Assembly: GCA_031290205.1 (NCBI GenBank)
Contig: JAITNZ010000047.1
Coordinates: 1 to 13,760, forward strand
Reading direction: 5' to 3'
Source: Spirochaetaceae bacterium
Lineage (GTDB): Bacteria; Spirochaetota; Spirochaetia; Treponematales; Breznakiellaceae
Length of the DNA stretch: 13,760 nucleotides
Of this stretch, positions 10,604 to 13,760 are shown piece by piece; the first letter of the stretch is position 1; the number at the start of each line of letters is the position of its first letter. The position numbers and the translations under genes were made by a program. The notes under the pieces were generated by a model. The model made no database searches. It worked only from the letters and a program-made list of their open reading frames with translations, and had not been told where the DNA came from.

Positions 10604-11893
10604 ATGCAAACAAAAATGAGAACAAAAAAATTCGGCACGGTAGGCGCGATTGTATTAAGCGCAGTGCTGACTCTGGTTATGGCGGCAGGTTGTGCGGGCT
10701 TCAAAACATGGCTCGAACAGGACGACCTTACGGACGCCATACGAGCGGGTTCCGACGAACTCAACAAAAAAATTGCGTCGGGAAGCAAAGCGGCGTTCCT
10801 CAACTTTACTTCGAAGTCGCCTGAACTATCGGAATATATTATCGAGGAATTGATTAACAACGGCGTCAATGACGGGGTATTTACCGTCGTTGATAGGCAG
10901 AACCTGGCGGCAATCCAACAGGAGATGGATTTTCAGCTCTCTGGCGAAGTGAGCGATTCCAGCGCCCAGTCTATCGGGCAGAAGCTGGGGGCGCAGGTCA
11001 TTGTTTCCGGCTCCATCACTCTTATGGGGACCAGCTATAACCTGCGGCTCCGTGCTATCAGCGTGGAAAGCGCCGCCATCGTGGCAACCTATAGCAAGAA
11101 CTTCAGCTATAGCGCCCTCATTCGTAAACTCGGCGGCGAAGCCATGCAGCCTGCAGCAGTATACCCGACCAGCTTGGTGGGAACCTACTATGTCGATGCG
11201 GCGGATGGAAAGACGGTAACGCTGGAGTTCAGCAAGAGCGACACGCTGGAACTTCTGGGAAAGCTTAGCTGCGCCTACAACTATAGCGCTGCTACCGGAA
11301 GAGGGACAATCTATGACCCGGCATCGAACGTAAGGAAGACATGGGGCACGTTTAGCCTTAAAACTGCCACCGGTTCGATGATGACCCTCGTGCTTGACGG
11401 CAAGGATGTCCCCATGAAGCAGACGGACAAGAGCGCGGCGACACAGAGCGCGGCGGCTTCCCCACCGCGGCAAGATCGGGATCGCCCTTCGCGGGATGCC
11501 CCCGCCAAAGGAAAGAACAGCGGCGCAACGCTTGCCACGATAACCGTGCAGGATAAGGCGCTCAATATTAATCAGGCGGGCGGCGGCGCAAGCGCGAGCC
11601 CCAGCACGGCGAATGGAGCGCCCAAGACCCCGCGCGCCTTGTGGTCTGCCACACCGCTGACGGTAACGCTGAACTCTGCTTCCGAAGGCGCTGTCGTAAG
11701 CTACTTCGTTGACAAAGACTCGAACTGGGACCGTTCGCCCGATTACAAATCTCTGCGAACCGGAAGACCCGTGAACATTGATTTAAGCGGCAGCGGCTCC
11801 ATCTCGTTTGGCAACGAGGCGCGCGTATGTATCAGAGTGGTCTCGGAAGACGAACAAACCACGAAATACTACCGCTTCAACGTCGGTCCCTAG
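10604..11893 (+). CDS. Multidomain lipoprotein with CsgG/LpoB-like N-terminal domain
   Basis: From the ATG at 10604 (purine-rich GGAAGGAA just upstream) this is a 429-aa lipoprotein with MAAGC and Cys30 as lipid site. Alternative starts are 10574, which overlaps the previous stop, and 10616. Residues about 31-180 look like the CsgG/LpoB-type domain common in treponemal lipoproteins (AAFLNFTSKSPELSEYIIEEL..., VVDRQNLAAIQQEMDFQLSGEVSD, SIGQKLGAQVIVSGSI). Residues 187-276 are the 90-residue domain shared with the secreted protein at 8235. Residues 277-306 form an Ala/Pro/Arg/Asp-rich linker. Residues 307-429 end in TTKYYRFNVGP, as in cadherin-like beta-sandwich repeats. It probably sits in the outer envelope, perhaps as an assembly or sensing factor for the neighbouring secreted proteins. 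The role is inferred from context only. Confidence 0.8.
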   Translation: MQTKMRTKKFGTVGAIVLSAVLTLVMAAGCAGFKTWLEQDDLTDAIRAGSDELNKKIASGSKAAFLNFTSKSPELSEYIIEELINNGVNDGVFTVVDRQNLAAIQQEMDFQLSGEVSDSSAQSIGQKLGAQVIVSGSITLMGTSYNLRLRAISVESAAIVATYSKNFSYSALIRKLGGEAMQPAAVYPTSLVGTYYVDAADGKTVTLEFSKSDTLELLGKLSCAYNYSAATGRGTIYDPASNVRKTWGTFSLKTATGSMMTLVLDGKDVPMKQTDKSAATQSAAASPPRQDRDRPSRDAPAKGKNSGATLATITVQDKALNINQAGGGASASPSTANGAPKTPRALWSATPLTVTLNSASEGAVVSYFVDKDSNWDRSPDYKSLRTGRPVNIDLSGSGSISFGNEARVCIRVVSEDEQTTKYYRFNVGP

Positions 11894-11894
11894 T

Positions 11895-11911
11895 GCGCCT
11901 AAGGCGCTTTT
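11895..11911 (+). terminator. Short terminator after the lipoprotein gene
   Basis: GCGCC (11895-11899), loop TAA, GGCGC (11903-11907), then TTTTAT. The stem begins one base after the stop codon. Confidence 0.65.
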
Positions 11912-11914
11912 ATG

Positions 11915-12033
11915 CCCATGCTGACGGCGCCAGCAGTCCGAACCGCCTAAGCAGGTTTATTGCTCCGCCTTAGGCGGTTCAGCCCATGCTGACGGCGTTC
12001 GCAATCTGAACCGCCTAAGCAGGTTTATTGCTG
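11915..12033 (+). repeat. 68-bp direct repeat with internal inverted repeats
   Basis: CCCATGCTGACGGCG occurs at 11915 and 11983, and GAACCGCCTAAGCAGG-type sequence follows in both. Copy 1 also forms a perfect 11-bp inverted repeat, GAACCGCCTAA (11940-11950) with TTAGGCGGTTC (11970-11980). An alternative short hairpin is CCGCC-TTA-GGCGG (11965-11977). No gene is apparent from 11894 to 12164. Confidence 0.75.
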
Positions 12034-12088
12034 GTTTTAGCTGTGCCTTTAGTATGAGGCGGGGAAGTGGCGAGCGAACGGAAGAGAG

Positions 12089-12122
12089 AAGGCGCGTGGC
12101 TTGAGAGCTGTGCGCCTTTTTT
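12089..12122 (+). terminator. Rho-independent terminator
   Basis: AAGGCGC (12089-12095) pairs with GCGCCTT (12112-12118). A small inner stem GCT/AGC adds stability, and six T residues (12117-12122) follow. It would insulate the toxin-antitoxin relic from upstream transcription. Confidence 0.7.
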
Positions 12123-12129
12123 GTGAGTG

Positions 12130-12158
12130 CTGACAAAAGACGGAGGGTGTAGTAGAAT
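12130..12158 (+). promoter_or_regulatory. Sigma70-type promoter placed for a leaderless transcript
   Basis: CTGACA (12130-12135) and TAGAAT (12153-12158) each match the consensus at 5 of 6 bases and are exactly 17 bp apart. The -10 ends 6 nt before the ATG at 12165, so transcription should start at about that ATG. Confidence 0.6.
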
Positions 12159-12164
12159 GACAGT

Positions 12165-12506
12165 ATGAATGATGCTATCAGGTTCAACGAGGCAGCTTTC
12201 AGGCATGGCGTGACGGAAACGGATATCCGTCATGCCATTGAGACCAAAGTCTACGATGGTGCGATGGAGATGAGAATGGCAAAAATGACCGAAGAAGAAG
12301 CAGATGCACTGGACGAACTGTTAACCCGCTCTACTCCAAAGCTCGGACCCAATGGCACAGGGTTTTTTTCACGCAAAGGTATGTCAATTGTCCCTCTGGA
12401 CGAAACCACTGCGCGTATCCTCAATGCCCAGTCCATGGCTGCCCGACAAACCCCATCGGAGCTAATCGCCACCATGGTCCGCCAGCGCCTGACCGGCAAG
12501 GACTAA
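12165..12506 (+). CDS. Toxin-antitoxin relic: toxin N-terminus joined in frame to an antitoxin
   Basis: In this 113-aa protein residues 1-33 (IRFNEAAFRHGVTETDIRHAIETKVYDG) read like the start of small type II toxins of the BrnT/DUF4258-like kind (HGV-x-E-x-DI-x-x-A, then a YDG-type strand). From about residue 36 (MRMAKMTEEEADALDELLTRSTPKL, then GFFSRKG, and TARILNAQSMAARQTPSELIATMVRQRL) it reads like the partner antitoxin, which normally starts at its own Met. The most likely history is an in-frame deletion that removed the toxin core and fused both genes, leaving the antitoxin expressed. No ribosome-binding site fits the ATG, but a promoter 6 nt upstream suggests a leaderless mRNA. A bona fide single-gene family of this shape is the alternative. 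The end is 16 bp from the convergent LuxR-type gene. Confidence 0.6.
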   Translation: MNDAIRFNEAAFRHGVTETDIRHAIETKVYDGAMEMRMAKMTEEEADALDELLTRSTPKLGPNGTGFFSRKGMSIVPLDETTARILNAQSMAARQTPSELIATMVRQRLTGKD

Positions 12507-12522
12507 GAGTTCTCAATTCCCC

Positions 12523-13446
12523 CTACGCATCGTCATCCTTAATCAGCACGTAAAGCGCAAAACGATTAGGCACGCCGGTTTTCTTGTAAACAGAGCGCAA
12601 ATGGAATTCCACGGTTTTTGGGGATACAAATACAGTATTGGCGATTTCTTTGTTGGACTTCCCCTGCATCACTGCTTTGACAATATCCTGTTCCCGTGCG
12701 CTAATGCCGTATTTTTCGATGAAGGCGGCGGAAAAACCCGCCTCTCGGGTGTAGACCGGCGGAATATTTGACGCTTTGTTGGCAAAAACCTTCGCTTCGT
12801 ATGCGGTAGAAAGCTTTATATACAGGTAAAATGTAAAAAAATTCAGCACAAGCAGGAAAAGCCCAATGAGGATGCCGTCAAGGTAGATGTTGACGCCCGC
12901 TGCCAAAGCGGCGCGCGCCGAGTCCGCATAACGGGTAAGCAAGACCTCCATACCGAAAGGAGGGAGCGCCGTCATAATCCAGAAACGCGTGGGCATCTTC
13001 CAACTGCGGTTTTTCATTATCCAATAATAAAAAAGCGTCCAGCCAAGCACCACCAAATACTGAAGGTTGAACTGAATATAGTATTCGGGCGTGTAGCCCC
13101 GAAACGGTTTTGCAAGAAAATACATGACGAAGAAATGACGGATGCTGTCGATAGCTGCCTCAATGCCGATGTAGTAGAGCGCCGTCCAGAATGAGGTGCG
13201 CAGCTTGCCTTGAAGTAGCGCGAAGAGCAGGATGATGAAGGTCCAGAGGATAACATTCCCCGTATCGCTTAAAGGGATGATCATAAAGGCGGTATAGCAG
13301 ATCGGCATACTCACCAAGAGGGCAACTTGCCGCAAGCGCGTACGCGGCGGGTCAAGCAGAAAGAACAGGACAAACCAACCACCAATGCTCACCGCCGCAC
13401 GAGTAATCTCGAACAGTATATTGGGGTGTAACTCCGTCATAAGCAT
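12523..13446 (-). CDS. Membrane-anchored LuxR-family transcriptional regulator
   Basis: This 307-aa protein has an N-terminal membrane domain of about six to seven hydrophobic segments within residues 10-215 (for example AAVSIGGWFVLFFLL, VALLVSMPICYTAFMII, VILWTFIILLFALL, LVVLGWTLFYYWIM, ILIGLFLLVLNFFTFYLYI). A cytosolic LuxR-type HTH at about 245-300 follows: KYGISAREQDIVKAVMQGKSNKEIANTVFVSPKTVEFHLRSVYKKTG. It probably senses a membrane or extracellular signal and controls genes directly without a separate kinase. GGAG (complement of 13457-13460) lies 10 nt before the ATG at 13446; Met3 (13440) is an alternative start. It is a candidate regulator for the nearby exported-protein locus, but nothing in the sequence proves this. 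Confidence 0.88.
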   Translation of the reverse strand: MLMTELHPNILFEITRAAVSIGGWFVLFFLLDPPRTRLRQVALLVSMPICYTAFMIIPLSDTGNVILWTFIILLFALLQGKLRTSFWTALYYIGIEAAIDSIRHFFVMYFLAKPFRGYTPEYYIQFNLQYLVVLGWTLFYYWIMKNRSWKMPTRFWIMTALPPFGMEVLLTRYADSARAALAAGVNIYLDGILIGLFLLVLNFFTFYLYIKLSTAYEAKVFANKASNIPPVYTREAGFSAAFIEKYGISAREQDIVKAVMQGKSNKEIANTVFVSPKTVEFHLRSVYKKTGVPNRFALYVLIKDDDA

Positions 13447-13622
13447 TTGCTACAAACTCCGCGCCGATACAAACTTGACCCTGTCCTGCAGATGTCTTGG
13501 AGGACGACCTCGCCGCAATTCACGCGGGCTTTCTTTTCAAGCTTGTCCAAGAGCTTCATCGCCTCGAAGATTTTGCACTTGGGGATGGGCGTGTTCGTCT
13601 TTATCGGCACGCGCTTCAGTTC
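13447..13622 (-). pseudogene. Remnant of a COG3862/DUF1667 (paired-CXXC) protein
   Basis: The minus-strand frame from about 13622 down reads ELKRVPIKTNTPIPKCKIFEAMKLLDKL..., ending VLQDICRTGS. This matches my memory of the C-terminal half of DUF1667 proteins (LPVKT-x-x-PIPK, then GdVI-x-N-x-x-GTG). The N-terminal half with the paired CXXC motifs is missing. The sequence upstream (residues like KNAKAQREARFLFF) is unrelated low-complexity frame. The frame runs a few bases into the LuxR-type start. It is best read as a broken gene. Confidence 0.5.
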
Positions 13623-13760
13623 GCCGCAAAAAAAAAGAAATCGCGCTTCCCTTTGCGCCTTCGCGTTTTTGCATGAAAAACCACCGGGAATTTCCCCAGC
13701 CAAACCGCAAAATTTTTTTTCTGCATATATAGAAGAGAAAAAAGCTGAGTTTTGCCCGTT
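13623..13760. other. Right-end sequence without a supported gene
   Basis: AT-rich runs (A9 at 13627-13635, T8 near 13714) and a TATATA segment near 13725 could include a promoter for a minus-strand transcript. No coding or repeat feature can be supported before the window ends. Confidence 0.3.

Noticed and set aside
10826..11473. Minus-strand ORF of 215 codons inside the lipoprotein gene
   Set aside because: It is antisense to a well-supported lipoprotein with clear domains and has no recognisable motif or start signal.

Overview
The window looks like chromosomal DNA of a spirochaete, most likely a Treponema of moderate (about 50%) GC such as the termite-gut species. This is inferred from gene content only: an adjacent TIGR03545/TIGR03546-type gene pair, relaxed-lipobox lipoproteins, a CsgG/LpoB-like lipoprotein, a membrane-anchored LuxR-type regulator and a COG3862/DUF1667 fragment. 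No rRNA, tRNA, CRISPR array or intact transposase was seen.

Layout, left to right. (1) A + strand S41-type protease lipoprotein (36-1385) runs directly into a heptamer repeat array. (2) A receiver-only response regulator (from 1828) and a degenerate DegT/DnrJ-fold protein form a two-gene unit with a clear sigma70-type promoter (1757-1785) and a strong terminator (3378-3408). (3) A repeat-rich intergenic region (3409-3873) holds nested inverted repeats and copy 1 of a three-hairpin repeat. (4) A minus-strand cluster reads TIGR03546-like membrane protein (7892 to 7362), TIGR03545-like protein (7032 to 4921), then an RluA-type pseudouridine synthase (4911 to 3874). Heptamer repeats lie between the first two genes and inside the third. 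(5) A + strand locus of exported proteins of unknown function follows: a secreted protein at 8235, a secreted protein at 9744 and a multidomain lipoprotein at 10604. The first two share a conserved upstream control block of phased TTAGGG dyads, and the first and third share a 90-residue domain. A divergent hicBA toxin-antitoxin pair sits between them; hicA is a 57-aa gene. (6) The right end carries a 68-bp direct repeat, two terminators, a probable toxin-antitoxin relic in which a toxin N-terminus is joined in frame to an antitoxin (12165-12506), the LuxR-type regulator (13446 to 12523) and a DUF1667 remnant.

The most unusual themes are these. Heptanucleotide arrays fall into a stop-rich class at gene ends and a stop-free class that also invades the rluA-like ORF. 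The exported-protein locus has shared phased operators, an in-frame 81-bp insertion in one signal peptide, and domain shuffling. A three-hairpin dispersed repeat shows compensatory changes between its two copies. Function calls rest on motif reading without database searches.
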